DNA of 64,000 bases from JBDIAG01 sp963835085 (GCA_963835085.1 CAWIED010000001.1:3410001-3474000); one strand, 5' to 3'; counted from the stretch's first letter, positions 53,269 through 62,828 are shown. Notes: a model not told the origin generated them from the letters alone. Numbers and translations are program-made.

Positions 53269-54798
53269 CTACTCCGTCGTGGCCTTCTGAACGACGGCAC
53301 TCTGCCGAGACCCTGCGGACGCAGCAGTTCGGGAGTTGAGGGCCGGGACAGCCGCGGAACGAGAGCCCTTGAGGCCTGCGGCCTTACGGGCAGCCTTGGC
53401 GGCATACATCCGCTCGTCGGCCAGCTTCATCGCCGCTCCGGGCTGATCGGCCTCGGCGGGAAGCACCACATGGCCGCCAGATCCGCTGACTTGGTAACCG
53501 GGGCCACTCTCCCCCAGCGCCTCCGCACTGTCGACCAGGGCGATCCGCCAATCGTCCTTGCCCGCGGCGTCGAGCAGCACGCAGTACTCGTCCCCGCCCA
53601 GACGGTAGGCGCGGCCGCGATGGCTCGTGGCCTGGCGCAGCCGCTCACCCACCCGTGACAGCAGACTGTCGCCCGCCGGATGCCCGAAGGTGTCGTTGAA
53701 CGCCTTGAACCCGTCGAGATCGAACAAGGCCAGCACGGTGGGAGCGCGGGAGATGCAGGCGACTGCCAAGTCGTCGAGCAGGGCCCGCCGGTTGGCCAGC
53801 CCGGTGAGCGCATCGGTGCGCGCCTCCTGCCGAGCGTCCTGAATGAGCTTTCTGTTGTCTACGAGCGTCAAAGCCAATCGCACCAGGACAGCCGCCAGCG
53901 CAGCCGCCGACAGACTCACCGCCACGAGATTCAGCCGCAACATGGCCGTCGTGGCCAGCACCGCCAGCGCCATAACCGAGAACACCACGGGAACAGTGAC
54001 CGTGCGCAGATCACTCGACTTCAGTTTGCGGGGGCCATCGTCAACGCAGGCGGCTCCGGCAAAGAGCGCGAAAGCCATCAACCAGCCCGCATCCACGAAG
54101 CAGCCGGTGGAGTAGGTATTGGTGGCCACCGTGGCGGCAAAGGAGGCGTCAGAAAACCAGAAACACAACACGCCAACGCCCAACAACCACAGTCGAGGAC
54201 GCGCAACCCATTCTCGCAGAGCGAGATTCGCGACAACAGTGGACAGCAGAATCGCCGTGAGCACCGGATAGGACAACGTCATCGCCATCTCGAGCGGATG
54301 GGTGTCGAAAGCCACATCGATACTGCTGAACACCACGCTGGCGGCGGCCGCGTTGATGGCCAGGGCCACCGCCAGACCGTCGATGAGCCGGGTGACTCTC
54401 GCTCGGGCGCTCCACCCGGAAGCGCCCGTCGCGCTGGGCCCAGCCTTCATGAGCAAGGACAGCCCGGCAGCCGCGAGGGGATACAAGGAGAGGTAACCGA
54501 GGTCGCCCCACGAGGGAATCGGAACCGGTGGTGGCATGAGCACGAAATACATGTCGCCAGCGACCCAGCTCAGCACACTCACCGCCACCAGCACCCAGCC
54601 AAATCGGTGCTCCCGTTCTCGCCACGCCGCCGCTAGGCACACCACGGCGGATGCGAGCATGCTCGTCCAGTACAACGGCTGGTTGCTCAGCGAGATCTGC
54701 GACGGCAGACCGCCCAGAGGCGCGGCTACCAACGAAGCCACTACCCAGGCGGTGACCGCGGAGGTGGGGATCCACCGGGTCATCGACGACAGACGCAT
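53269..54798 (-). CDS. Membrane-bound GGDEF-domain protein (diguanylate cyclase)
   Basis: A 509-residue protein with about nine to ten hydrophobic N-terminal segments (residues ~10-310), followed by a GGDEF domain. The cyclase domain has DALTGLANRRALLDDL, ALFDLDGFKAFNDTFGHPAGDSLL and the active-site RLGGDEYCVLL, all intact, so c-di-GMP synthesis is likely. A short Ala/Ser-rich tail follows. The ATG at 54798 is inferred from the first membrane helix; the longer frame overlaps the divergent IclR gene. No EAL domain is fused. Confidence 0.85.
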   Translation of the reverse strand: MRLSSMTRWIPTSAVTAWVVASLVAAPLGGLPSQISLSNQPLYWTSMLASAVVCLAAAWREREHRFGWVLVAVSVLSWVAGDMYFVLMPPPVPIPSWGDLGYLSLYPLAAAGLSLLMKAGPSATGASGWSARARVTRLIDGLAVALAINAAAASVVFSSIDVAFDTHPLEMAMTLSYPVLTAILLSTVVANLALREWVARPRLWLLGVGVLCFWFSDASFAATVATNTYSTGCFVDAGWLMAFALFAGAACVDDGPRKLKSSDLRTVTVPVVFSVMALAVLATTAMLRLNLVAVSLSAAALAAVLVRLALTLVDNRKLIQDARQEARTDALTGLANRRALLDDLAVACISRAPTVLALFDLDGFKAFNDTFGHPAGDSLLSRVGERLRQATSHRGRAYRLGGDEYCVLLDAAGKDDWRIALVDSAEALGESGPGYQVSGSGGHVVLPAEADQPGAAMKLADERMYAAKAARKAAGLKGSRSAAVPALNSRTAASAGSRQSAVVQKATTE

Positions 54799-54932
54799 GC
54801 GCGTGATATCGGTCGAATTGGCACGCACTTGAAGAAAACCTCTCGCTGCCCAGTCGATTCCCAGCCTCTCCTCACCCACCGTGACCGCCGGCGAGGTTGT
54901 GAAAATTCGCAGCGCCACCCAAGATCGGGGCC

Positions 54933-55688
54933 GTGAGCAAGGTGCCGGCAGCTGAGCAGACCTTGGCCATGCTCTCGCTATTGGCTCGACAGGCCGGGCC
55001 ACTGCCAGCCGCGCGCATCGCAGCCGAACTGGGGCTGCCGCGCTCCACCACGTATCACCTGCTGAACGTGATGGTGGAGCACGGTTTCGTGGCCCACCTG
55101 CCGGAAGAGCGCCGCTACGGGCTCGGCCTGAGCGCCTTCGAGCTCGGCAGCGCCTACACCAGGCAGGCCCCGCTGGCGCGATTGGCTCGCCCGGTGTTGG
55201 GCCGATTGGTGGACGACGTCTCGGAGAGTGCGCATCTCGCGGTGTTGCACGGGCGCGAGGTGCTCTATGTGGTGGAGGAACGCGCGCGGGGCCGGGAGTC
55301 GCTGGTGACCGACGTGGACGTCCGGCTGCCCGCCGCCCTCACCGCCAGCGGACGAGCCATCCTCTCGGCCCTGCCCTCCAGTGCGGTGACGGCGCTCTTT
55401 CCCAACGCGGATGCTCTGGTGCAGCGCGGCACGTCCGGCCCACACACCCCGACCGAGCTGCGCCGGTTGCTCAGCGAGGCCCGCAGACGTGGCTACGCCA
55501 CCGAGGAGGGCGAGGTCACCGAGGGATTCTCGTCCATTGCGCTGCCGGTGCTCGACCACAATGAGTTTCCGGTGGCCGGAATCGCGATCACCTGGCGCTC
55601 TGATCGCTCCGTGGAGCCCACCCTGCTGCTGCCTGCGTTGCGGCAGGCCGCGGCCACCCTGTCTCGCCGGGTCTCGGGACGTCGCTGA
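54933..55688 (+). CDS. IclR-family transcriptional regulator
   Basis: A 251-residue regulator with an N-terminal winged helix (QTLAMLSLLARQAGPLPAARIAAELGLPRSTTYHLLNVMVEHGFV) and a C-terminal effector-binding GAF-like domain (ESAHLAVLHGREVLYVVEE, FSSIALPVLDHNEFPVAGIAITW). The start GTG at 54933 follows GGGG. It is divergent from the GGDEF gene, and hutH lies just beyond that gene, so hutH is one candidate target. That link is only positional. Confidence 0.85.
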   Translation: MSKVPAAEQTLAMLSLLARQAGPLPAARIAAELGLPRSTTYHLLNVMVEHGFVAHLPEERRYGLGLSAFELGSAYTRQAPLARLARPVLGRLVDDVSESAHLAVLHGREVLYVVEERARGRESLVTDVDVRLPAALTASGRAILSALPSSAVTALFPNADALVQRGTSGPHTPTELRRLLSEARRRGYATEEGEVTEGFSSIALPVLDHNEFPVAGIAITWRSDRSVEPTLLLPALRQAAATLSRRVSGRR

Positions 55689-55701
55689 CTGGATCTCGTT
55701 C

Positions 55702-56529
55702 TTACGGATCAGCGCGCAGGCGGGCGTGGCTGCCGAGGACGGTGACGGTTTCGACGTCACTGGCTATCTCAGCCGTTCCCGTGACGGGCTGCCAGGCTCC
55801 GCCGGCTACGGCGTACTCGCCCTTGTACGAGGTGACGAGCCTGATGGTGAAGGTGCCTCGGCTCGGATAGGCGTGAGCATTCGCCAGGTCGGGGTAGGGG
55901 CCGCCGGGCCGCGAGGTGGGGCCGATGACGGTGCCGTCGCCGAAGTCGAAGGTCCAGGCGACCGGGGTGGCACGCACCCGCACGAGCTGACCGAGCACGG
56001 TCGTGGTCAGCTCGACGGGTGCCGTGCTGGTGGCGTAGACGTTCGTCGGCATCCGCACCAGCACTCGATCGCCAGGTGGCTGCACTACCGCCACTCCGGC
56101 CGGCAGCGGCAGGCGGCGGAAGTCGTCTGTGCTCAGTTCTATGTTTGGTGGCGCGACGGCTCCTTGCCCGCGGCACTGCGACACACCCGAGACCCAGCCG
56201 CGCTGACCGCGCTCGGTGCCGGGTGGGGCAGTCCACCGGCGCATTCGGACGGTTGACGGGTCAGGGCACGACATCGCGCGCGGGCAGGTCTCCACCGTGC
56301 CGGTGGACGGGGTGTTGTTCGGGCAGTCGGGCAGCCGGGTCACTGCTGGGTGGGGTTCAGCCGGGATGCGCGAGGTTGGTGCGTGGCCCGGGCTTACGGG
56401 GGCAGAATGCCGCGTCGATCCCGTTACCTCGACATAGTCTCCCGTGGAGATACCGTCAAAGTTGGATCCTGCGCCAGTCGCCAACAGTAGAGCGATCGCG
56501 ATGCGCAGCATCGTCACTCTCTTACCCAT
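55702..56529 (-). CDS. Secreted PKD-like domain protein
   Basis: A 275-residue exported protein. The ATG at 56529 has GGAGC nine bases upstream and gives a good signal peptide (MGKRVTMLRIAIALLLATGAGS); ATG 56511 is an alternative. The middle is Pro/Thr-rich with paired cysteines (DCPNNTPS, ETCPRAMSCPDPS). The C-terminal ~110 residues form a PKD-like fold (VAWTFDFGDGTVIGPTSRPGGPYPDLANAHAYPSRGTFTIRLVTSYKGEYAVAGGAWQPV), common in actinomycete surface proteins and usually a binding module. The gene overlaps the DUF6318 lipoprotein gene by 16 bases, so the two probably act together at the cell surface. Confidence 0.78.
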   Translation of the reverse strand: MGKRVTMLRIAIALLLATGAGSNFDGISTGDYVEVTGSTRHSAPVSPGHAPTSRIPAEPHPAVTRLPDCPNNTPSTGTVETCPRAMSCPDPSTVRMRRWTAPPGTERGQRGWVSGVSQCRGQGAVAPPNIELSTDDFRRLPLPAGVAVVQPPGDRVLVRMPTNVYATSTAPVELTTTVLGQLVRVRATPVAWTFDFGDGTVIGPTSRPGGPYPDLANAHAYPSRGTFTIRLVTSYKGEYAVAGGAWQPVTGTAEIASDVETVTVLGSHARLRADP

Positions 56530-57110
56530 GCAAAGAAGCTCCAACGATTGCCCTTGAATTCGAGGGCCATCGGCAACGTGTCATTGTGCACTGCCTTTGT
56601 CGGGGAACGGTTGCCGTTGGCCTCAACCACAACCCCGGCAGTACGCGAGAAGGTCAGAGTCGGGTAGGTAGACCCGTCAGGATTGGTGGGAACTCTGACC
56701 ATATCCTCGATGAGGTATGCGATCCCTTCCATTCGGCCCCCGTGGGAATAAACATCGTCTATCTCTTTTGACAGCCGTACAACACTTTTACCTCCCGGGT
56801 TGGAAACCGCCATCATCGGCTTGGTGTCTCCGGTCGCGATGGCGTAGTTGTAGGGGTCGAACCAATACCGGATGAACGCTTCCTGACCAGCGTCGTCGCT
56901 TCGCTTCGCCGCCTCGGGTAGGACGGGTGGCGACGGCACCGACCGAGTCGCAGACGTGGCAGCCCTGGCCGGAGCCGCCGACTTCGGGGAGGCACCTGGG
57001 GCGTCTTGCCTCGAACCAGAGCAGCCACTCAGCACGGCCGCCAGGAGAACTACGGCCAGGACGATCGCGGATGTCGTCGCACGCGCGCATCGCACAGGAG
57101 TCGTTTGCAT
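56514..57110 (-). CDS. DUF6318-family lipoprotein
   Basis: A 198-residue lipoprotein with a signal peptide ending in the lipobox VLSGC (Cys ~30), a Ser/Ala/Pro-rich linker, and a conserved domain beginning EAAKRSDDAGQEAFIRYWFDPYNYAIATGDTKPMMAVSNPG, typical of DUF6318. It should sit on the outer face of the membrane. Function is unknown. It is co-transcribed with the PKD-like gene, an arrangement seen repeatedly in actinomycetes. Confidence 0.82.
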   Translation of the reverse strand: MQTTPVRCARATTSAIVLAVVLLAAVLSGCSGSRQDAPGASPKSAAPARAATSATRSVPSPPVLPEAAKRSDDAGQEAFIRYWFDPYNYAIATGDTKPMMAVSNPGGKSVVRLSKEIDDVYSHGGRMEGIAYLIEDMVRVPTNPDGSTYPTLTFSRTAGVVVEANGNRSPTKAVHNDTLPMALEFKGNRWSFFAWVRE

Positions 57111-57257
57111 AGCCGGAGGCTAAACAGATCCCGCCACCTCTGCAGGCCGCCTGTGGACAACTCTGGCAGGCTCTGCTGGACAGAACCGGCCCGGGCGAGT
57201 CGTCGGCGGGCTCGGCGATCGGCCGTACGTTACTCAACGCGAAGGAGGTGGTTGTTC

Positions 57258-58892
57258 GTGCCCACGGGGGCCAGCAGTACCAATTCGCCGGCCAGGCCCG
57301 CATCGGCCTGGGCTCCGCTGGTGGAGTCACCGATCTTTCGAGCGCTGTGGATCGCACAGTTCACGTCTAATGTCGGCACCTGGATGCAGACCGTCGGCGC
57401 CCAGTGGCTGCTGGTCGATCGCTCCCCGATCCTGGTGTCGCTGGTTCAGACCGCCTCCAGCCTGCCGATCGTGCTGCTGGCACTGCCTGCGGGTGCGCTG
57501 GCCGATCTCGTCGACCGCAAGCGGCTGCTGCTTACGGCACAGTCCGCGATGTTCGTGGCGGCCGCAGTATTGGCAACCGTCACCTTCCTGGGATTCAAGA
57601 GTCCCTGGCTGATCCTCGGTCTCACCTTCGCCCTGGGCTGCGGCAACGCCTTGGCCGGCCCGGCCTGGCAGGCGATTCAGCCAGACCTCGTCCAACGCAA
57701 GCTGCTACCGCAGGCCGCAGCGCTCAACGGCCTCAACATGAACGTCGCTCGAGCCGTGGGTCCGGCCATCGGCGGCTTCATCGTCGCGCTGGTGGGCCCG
57801 GCTCTGGTCTTTGCATTGAACGCCCTGTCATTCATCGGAATCGCCGCGCTGATCTTCGGCTGGCGGGCTCCGAAACGCTCCAGCACCGTCCCACCGGAGC
57901 GCCTGGGCGAGGCGCTGCGCGCCGGAGGTCGCTACGTCAGGAACGCCCTGATCGTGCGGCGCCTGCTATATCGGGCGCTCCTATTCATCCCCGCCGCCAG
58001 CTCGGTGTGGGCGTTGCTGCCGTTGGTGGCGGCGGGCCGGCTGGGGCTGGGATCTGGCGGCTACGGCGTGCTGCTCGGCATGGTCGGCCTGGGGGCGGTC
58101 GGCGGCGCGGTGGTCGTCCCCCGGCTGCGGGCCAGGTTCGGCTCTGCCCGACTCGTCACCGCGGCGATGCTCGTCACCGCCGTGGCAATCCTCGTGGTGG
58201 CCACGGCGGGCAACGTGATTCTGGTGGGTATCGCCTTGCTCCCTGTGGGTATGGCGTGGATCGCCGTGCTGTCGAGTCTCAATTCCGGCCTGCAGCTGGC
58301 GCTGCCCAACTGGGTGCGAGGACGCGGACTGGCTTACTACCTCGTGGTCTTTCAGGGTGCCCAGGCGGTGGGCGCAGTCATCTGGGGGACGATCGCCGAT
58401 CACACCTCGGTCAGCGTGGCCCTTCTCGTCGCTGCGGCGACCTTGTTGATCGGTGCCGTCGTCGGCCTGCGGGCACCGATGCCCGACACGAGCAACCTCG
58501 ATCGGACACCGTCGGTGCATTGGCCGGCGCCGCAACTGCTCATCACTCCGGGGCCAGCCGACGGGCCAGTTCTGGTCAGTGCGATCTACCGGGTCGCTGA
58601 GGAGAACGCTGTCGCGTTCAGCGAGGCGATGCGCCATGTAGGACGTTCCCGGCGGCGCACAGGTGCGTTGCGCTGGGAGCTCTTTCGAGACGGCGCGGAT
58701 CCAACCCGGTTCGTCGAGTCATACCTCGTCGGCACGTGGGCCGAGCACCAGCGACAACACGAAACCCGCCTCACCGGGGCCGACCGGCGATTCGAGCTGG
58801 AGGCGTACCAGTTCGCGGACGGGGAGCCACAGGTGAGTCACCTCTTTCCCCCGCCCGCGCCAGAGCGCTCCCAGCCACCTCGGACACCTTGA
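57258..58892 (+). CDS. MFS exporter (MFS_3/EntS-like) with C-terminal ABM-like domain
   Basis: A 544-residue transporter. GTG 57258 is preceded by AAGGAGGTG, a near-perfect ribosome binding site, and this fixes the start. Residues ~15-410 hold about twelve membrane helices with ESPIFRALWIAQFTSNVGTWMQTVGAQWLLVDRSP, typical of the MFS_3 (enterobactin-exporter-like) family, and LADLVDRKRLLL as the loop 2-3 motif. Residues ~440-530 form a soluble tail (VLVSAIYRVAEENAVAFSEAMRHVGRSRRRTGALRWELFRD) like an antibiotic-biosynthesis-monooxygenase domain, often fused to this family. The substrate is unknown. Confidence 0.85.
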   Translation: MPTGASSTNSPARPASAWAPLVESPIFRALWIAQFTSNVGTWMQTVGAQWLLVDRSPILVSLVQTASSLPIVLLALPAGALADLVDRKRLLLTAQSAMFVAAAVLATVTFLGFKSPWLILGLTFALGCGNALAGPAWQAIQPDLVQRKLLPQAAALNGLNMNVARAVGPAIGGFIVALVGPALVFALNALSFIGIAALIFGWRAPKRSSTVPPERLGEALRAGGRYVRNALIVRRLLYRALLFIPAASSVWALLPLVAAGRLGLGSGGYGVLLGMVGLGAVGGAVVVPRLRARFGSARLVTAAMLVTAVAILVVATAGNVILVGIALLPVGMAWIAVLSSLNSGLQLALPNWVRGRGLAYYLVVFQGAQAVGAVIWGTIADHTSVSVALLVAAATLLIGAVVGLRAPMPDTSNLDRTPSVHWPAPQLLITPGPADGPVLVSAIYRVAEENAVAFSEAMRHVGRSRRRTGALRWELFRDGADPTRFVESYLVGTWAEHQRQHETRLTGADRRFELEAYQFADGEPQVSHLFPPPAPERSQPPRTP

Positions 58893-58907
58893 CCGCTTTG
58901 GTTGTGG

Positions 58908-60788
58908 TTAGAGGTAGAAGCGTTGGTCGGCTTTCTCGGCCTGGTACTCGACGTAGGCCTGTTGGGTGGATTCGAGGGTGGAGACCTGGGAGACGGGCAC
59001 GTCCCACCACGCGGTGCCGGGTGGGTTCGGCCCGTACAGGTCGGTCTTGATATAGACCGCTGTCGTCTCCTCGGCGGCCAACGCCTCAGTGAACTTGACC
59101 CGGAAGTCCTCCACCCCATCGGCGATCAACACCTTCGCCCCCCAGGACGCGGCGTTGGCGGCCATGTCGAACGGCACCGGCCCACCATCCTTAGTGCGGT
59201 ACCGGGTGCCGAACCGTTGCGACCCCCGCGACGCCGAGAGTGCCCCGATCGAGGCATAGCCACCATTGTCGAGCAACACCAACACGACCTTGATGCCCTC
59301 GCCCACCATCGTCGCGATCTCCATCGGCAACATCTGGAACGTGCCGTCCCCCACGATCGCGACCACCTGCCCGCCGTCACCGATCGCTAGCTTCACGCCC
59401 AACGCCGCTGGAATCTCATATCCCATACACGAGAACGCGTATTCCACGTGATACTCCCCCGGAGACGTGGCCCGCCACAAAGCCTGCAGATCACCCGGCA
59501 TCGACCCCGCCGCATTGATCACCACATCCCGTGGGCCCATCGCCTCATTCATCGCGCCGAACACCTCGGTCTGGGCCGGCACCGGGGTGTGGTCGCGGTG
59601 GTAACACTCCTCGACCACGTCGTGCCACTGACCGGCCAACTCCACCGTCCTGGCCCGGTACTCCTCGCTCGTCCCCCACCCGTCCAGTTCCCGGGTCAGC
59701 GCGACCACTCCTTCCCGGGCATCGGCGACCACCATCGTCGCCGCGTGCTTGGCCGCGTCAAACCCCGCCACATTGATATTCACAAACCGCACGTCCGGAT
59801 TCGCGAACACCGTGTGACTGGCCGTGGTGAAGTCCGACCACCGGGTCCCGACTCCGATCACCACATCCGCCTCCCGCGCCAACGTGTTCGCCGCCGCCGT
59901 CCCCGTCGATCCCAGACCACCCACCGCACACGGATGATCCCAATTCACCACGCCCTTGCCCGCGTGCGTATCCGCGACCGCGATCCCCGTCGCGGTCGCG
60001 AAGTCGCGCACCGCCTGGCTTGCTTCGGAATACCGGGCCCCGCCACCTACCACCAACAGCGGCCGCTGCGCCGTACGGATAACCTCCACCGCCCGCGCCA
60101 CGGCTGCCGGCTCCGGCACCGGACGCCCCACATGCCACACCCGCCGCCGGAAAAACTCCACCGGCCAGTCAAACGCCTCTGCCTGCACATCCTGGGGCAG
60201 GCAAAGAGTCACCGCACCCGTCTCAGCCGGACTCGTCAACACCCGCATCGCCGCCAACGCCGACGGCATCAACTGCTCCGGACGACTCACCCGATCCCAA
60301 AATCGCGACACCGGCTTGAACGCATCATTCACCGACACATCAAACGACCGAGGATCCTCCAGCTCCTGCAACACCGGCGACGGCCACCGCGACACAAACA
60401 CGTCCGACGGCAACACCAACACCGGCACCCGATTCGCCGTCGCCAACGCGGCCCCCGTCACCATATTCGTCGACCCGGGACCCGTCGATGCCGTCACCGC
60501 CAACGTCGACAGCCCATTCATCGCCTTCGCAAATCCCGCCGCCGCATGCACGCCGCCCTGCTCATTCCGCACCACCCAGAACGGCATCTCCACCGCACCC
60601 TCAACCCCCGCATCCCACTCCACCCCGGCCTGCAACAAGCCCTGCCCCACTCCGGCCACATTCCCATGCCCAAAGATCCCCAGACACCCCATCACCAACC
60701 GACGCTCCACCCCATCACGCTCACTGAACTGACACCCCAAAAACCGCACCAACGCCTGACCAACGGTAAGCCGGATCGTCTCTGACAT
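58908..60788 (-). CDS. iolD: 3D-(3,5/4)-trihydroxycyclohexane-1,2-dione hydrolase
   Basis: A TPP-dependent hydrolase that opens the ring of the diketo intermediate of myo-inositol breakdown. The 626-residue protein has the three-domain TPP-enzyme layout. FWVVRNEQGGVHAAAGFAKA contains the catalytic Glu. A central FAD/nucleotide-like domain follows, and the TPP-binding motif is IVGDGTFQMLPMEIATMVGEGIKVVLVLLDNGGY. The ending WWDVPVSQVSTLESTQQAYVEYQAEKADQRFYL is typical of IolD. A transaldolase-like gene and a 51-base IS-derived palindrome lie upstream. Other iol genes are not in the window. Confidence 0.9.
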   Translation of the reverse strand: MSETIRLTVGQALVRFLGCQFSERDGVERRLVMGCLGIFGHGNVAGVGQGLLQAGVEWDAGVEGAVEMPFWVVRNEQGGVHAAAGFAKAMNGLSTLAVTASTGPGSTNMVTGAALATANRVPVLVLPSDVFVSRWPSPVLQELEDPRSFDVSVNDAFKPVSRFWDRVSRPEQLMPSALAAMRVLTSPAETGAVTLCLPQDVQAEAFDWPVEFFRRRVWHVGRPVPEPAAVARAVEVIRTAQRPLLVVGGGARYSEASQAVRDFATATGIAVADTHAGKGVVNWDHPCAVGGLGSTGTAAANTLAREADVVIGVGTRWSDFTTASHTVFANPDVRFVNINVAGFDAAKHAATMVVADAREGVVALTRELDGWGTSEEYRARTVELAGQWHDVVEECYHRDHTPVPAQTEVFGAMNEAMGPRDVVINAAGSMPGDLQALWRATSPGEYHVEYAFSCMGYEIPAALGVKLAIGDGGQVVAIVGDGTFQMLPMEIATMVGEGIKVVLVLLDNGGYASIGALSASRGSQRFGTRYRTKDGGPVPFDMAANAASWGAKVLIADGVEDFRVKFTEALAAEETTAVYIKTDLYGPNPPGTAWWDVPVSQVSTLESTQQAYVEYQAEKADQRFYL

Positions 60789-60840
60789 GACTAATTCTCC
60801 TACTGATGCGAACTAGAGCTTGAGATGGTGAAGGTTAGAC

Positions 60841-60891
60841 CAATACCGTCCAGTCAGCAGCCAGTGAGCACTGTATGACTGAACGGTATTG
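60841..60891. mobile_element. 51-base palindromic element with the ends of the IS4-type element (MITE-like)
   Basis: It consists of a left end CAATACCGTCCAGTCA, a 19-base centre and a right end TGACTGAACGGTATTG. The outer 11-14 bases match the terminal repeats of the IS at 50096-51561. It sits 53 bases upstream of iolD, inside the presumed promoter. No exact target duplication is seen (GGTTAGAC on the left, GGTTGAGA on the right). Confidence 0.75.
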
Positions 60892-60934
60892 GGTTGAGAG
60901 CTAAAGGCTTTGCCGGTCTGACGGCGGATGCGCC

Positions 60935-62005
60935 TCAGGGCGCAGGCGTCAAGACGTCACGCACGATCGCTTCGAGTTCGTTGGCCGCAGCGAGGAACTG
61001 TCGCAACGTCTTTCGGGTGGCGCCGAACTCATCGAATTCCTCCGGAGTCATGCCGTCCACATCGTAGGCGCGGCGGAAGTCGGGGATCTTCTCGTAGAGC
61101 GCATCGACCACAGCCTTGTCGACCGGGTCATCGATGCGCGCCACAGCCTCGATGCCGCTGACATTGAAGAGCTGCTGGAAGGCGAACGGCGGGGAGATCA
61201 CCACGTCGCCACCAATGAGCTGCGACCAGTGCAGGTGATTGCGGAAAGCGGCCGAGAGTAGGCGGCTGCGCAGGCCACGCTCTTGGAAGATGCCGTAGGC
61301 CTTCTTGAAAGCCGCAACGCCGGCCCACTCGTAGTAGCCGGGGTCGAGCGAGACCTTGCCAGCCTTGGCGCAATCCTTCATCCAGTCGTCGAGGCGGCCG
61401 ACCATGATGGTGACGACCGGCCCCATGCCGGAAACGTCGTGCCCCTCGGCCTCACGCCGCTTGAGCCCGCGCTCGATGGCCTCGCCGGCTTCGACCGCCT
61501 GGGGCACGGTGAACGAGACAGTGACGTTCATGCTCACGCCGCGGTAGGTGGCCTCTTCGATCGCTTCGAGGCCCACCTTGGTGGCGGGGATCTTGACGAT
61601 GATGTTCTTGGCGAGCTTGGAGAAGTGCTCGGCCTGGTCGGCCAGCGCCTGAGCGTTGCGGTAGAACCGCGGGTCGGTCTGCATCGACAGCCGGCCATTG
61701 TGGCCACCGGACGCCTCGAAGGCGGGCTCGAGCAGCTTGGCGGCGTCGATGGAGAGCTCCTCCACGACCAGCCAGCCGATCTCATCCTGTGTGGCAGTGG
61801 GGTTTTCGGCAGCGAGTTCGTGAATGCGCCGACTCCACCGGGGGAGGTCGGCCTTAATGCACGCGAGCGCGATCACGGGGTTGCAAGTGGCTCCGACGAC
61901 GCCCCACTCGAGACCTTGCTTGATCTCGTTGGGATCGGCGGAGTCGTTCCACAAGACCGTGGGGGTGGTCTCGGACATGATCAGCAGGGGGGACTTGCTG
62001 GACAA
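60935..62005 (-). CDS. Transaldolase-family protein
   Basis: A 356-residue protein with the class I aldolase fold. GVVGATCNPVIAL (N-terminal signature), SMQTDPRF and KNIIVKIPAT with the Schiff-base lysine (~138) are clear, followed by NVTVSFTVPQAVEAGEAIERGL. It resembles the transaldolase-like proteins found in actinomycete inositol clusters more than the pentose-phosphate enzyme. The TTG at 62005 is chosen because GGAGG lies five bases before it; ATG 62017 and ATG 61978 are alternatives. It lies just upstream of iolD on the same strand, so a role in sugar or inositol metabolism is likely. Confidence 0.8.
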   Translation of the reverse strand: MSSKSPLLIMSETTPTVLWNDSADPNEIKQGLEWGVVGATCNPVIALACIKADLPRWSRRIHELAAENPTATQDEIGWLVVEELSIDAAKLLEPAFEASGGHNGRLSMQTDPRFYRNAQALADQAEHFSKLAKNIIVKIPATKVGLEAIEEATYRGVSMNVTVSFTVPQAVEAGEAIERGLKRREAEGHDVSGMGPVVTIMVGRLDDWMKDCAKAGKVSLDPGYYEWAGVAAFKKAYGIFQERGLRSRLLSAAFRNHLHWSQLIGGDVVISPPFAFQQLFNVSGIEAVARIDDPVDKAVVDALYEKIPDFRRAYDVDGMTPEEFDEFGATRKTLRQFLAAANELEAIVRDVLTPAP

Positions 62006-62262
62006 GGACGCCTCCATCGGAGAAGGGGGGAGCGCGGAACTTCCGGCCCCTCTATTCAAGTGAGGCCAACCCCGTCCTGTCAAGGGTTTGTGCTGACATA
62101 TTGCTCTCTCCCGACGCGCCGGGGCGACTGCCGTCGGTCGGGACGTCCGGGCTCCGTCCGGCACGCCTGCCGGCGGAGCCCTCGGACGGCAGCCGGCGCC
62201 TACGCTAGCCAGCGGGGCTCACGACGGGCCGCCGCCCGGCCCACGATCTGGGAGGACCACAC

Positions 62263-62791
62263 ATGACCACGCTGACCGGCGAACGCGCCGACATCCTCGA
62301 GACCCTCACCACAGCGCGATACTTCCTCACCAAGTCGGCCGAGGGCATCACCGACGATCAGGCCCGCGAGCGCACGACTGTGAGCGAGCTGACGCTCGGC
62401 GGCCTGATCAAGCACGTCGCGTTCACCGAGCAGAGCCTGGGCGAGGTTCATCGAGATCGGCGCCCCCGCGATGGAGCGCGGCGGCAAAGACTGGACGCAA
62501 TTCGACGAGTCAGACTGGGCCGCGCGGCAGGCGCAGTTCGTGCTGTTGCCCGACGAGACACTGGCCGGGGTGCTGACGTTCTACGGCGAGGTGGCTTCCG
62601 CGACCGATGAGTTGGCCGCCTCGTTCGACCTCGACAAGGCCTGGCCGCTGCCTGCGGCGCCCTGGTTCCCGCCGGGCAAGGTGCAGACGGCCCGCCGTAC
62701 GTTGCTGCACATCGCCGGCGAGACGCTGCAGCACGCCGGACATGCCGACATCATCCGCGAAGGACTCGACGGCACGAAGAGCATGGGCTGA
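62263..62791 (+). pseudogene. DinB-like (DUF664) protein with single-base frameshift
   Basis: The ATG at 62263 opens MTTLTGERADILETLTTARYFLTKSAEGITDDQARERTTVSELTLGGLIKHVAFTEQS, the usual start of actinomycete DinB/DUF664 proteins with the first metal-ligand His. At ~62440 one extra base shifts the frame. The rest continues in another frame as FIEIGAPAMERGGKDW through RTLLHIAGETLQHAGHADIIREGLDG to 62791, including the HxxxH metal ligands. Removing one base gives 176 codons, a normal length. It may be a sequencing error or a recent mutation. Confidence 0.8.
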
Positions 62792-62828
62792 ACTGCGTGG
62801 GCCAGCGGCAGGTCCCGGGGCCTTTCCT

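Noticed and set aside
53269..55002. 577-codon version of the GGDEF protein
   Set aside because: The first ~68 codons overlap the divergent IclR gene and lack membrane or domain features; the start at 54798 is more plausible.
59448..60785. 445-codon plus-strand frame opposite iolD
   Set aside because: Its composition is extremely rich in Arg, His and Pro, typical of an antisense shadow of a high-GC gene.
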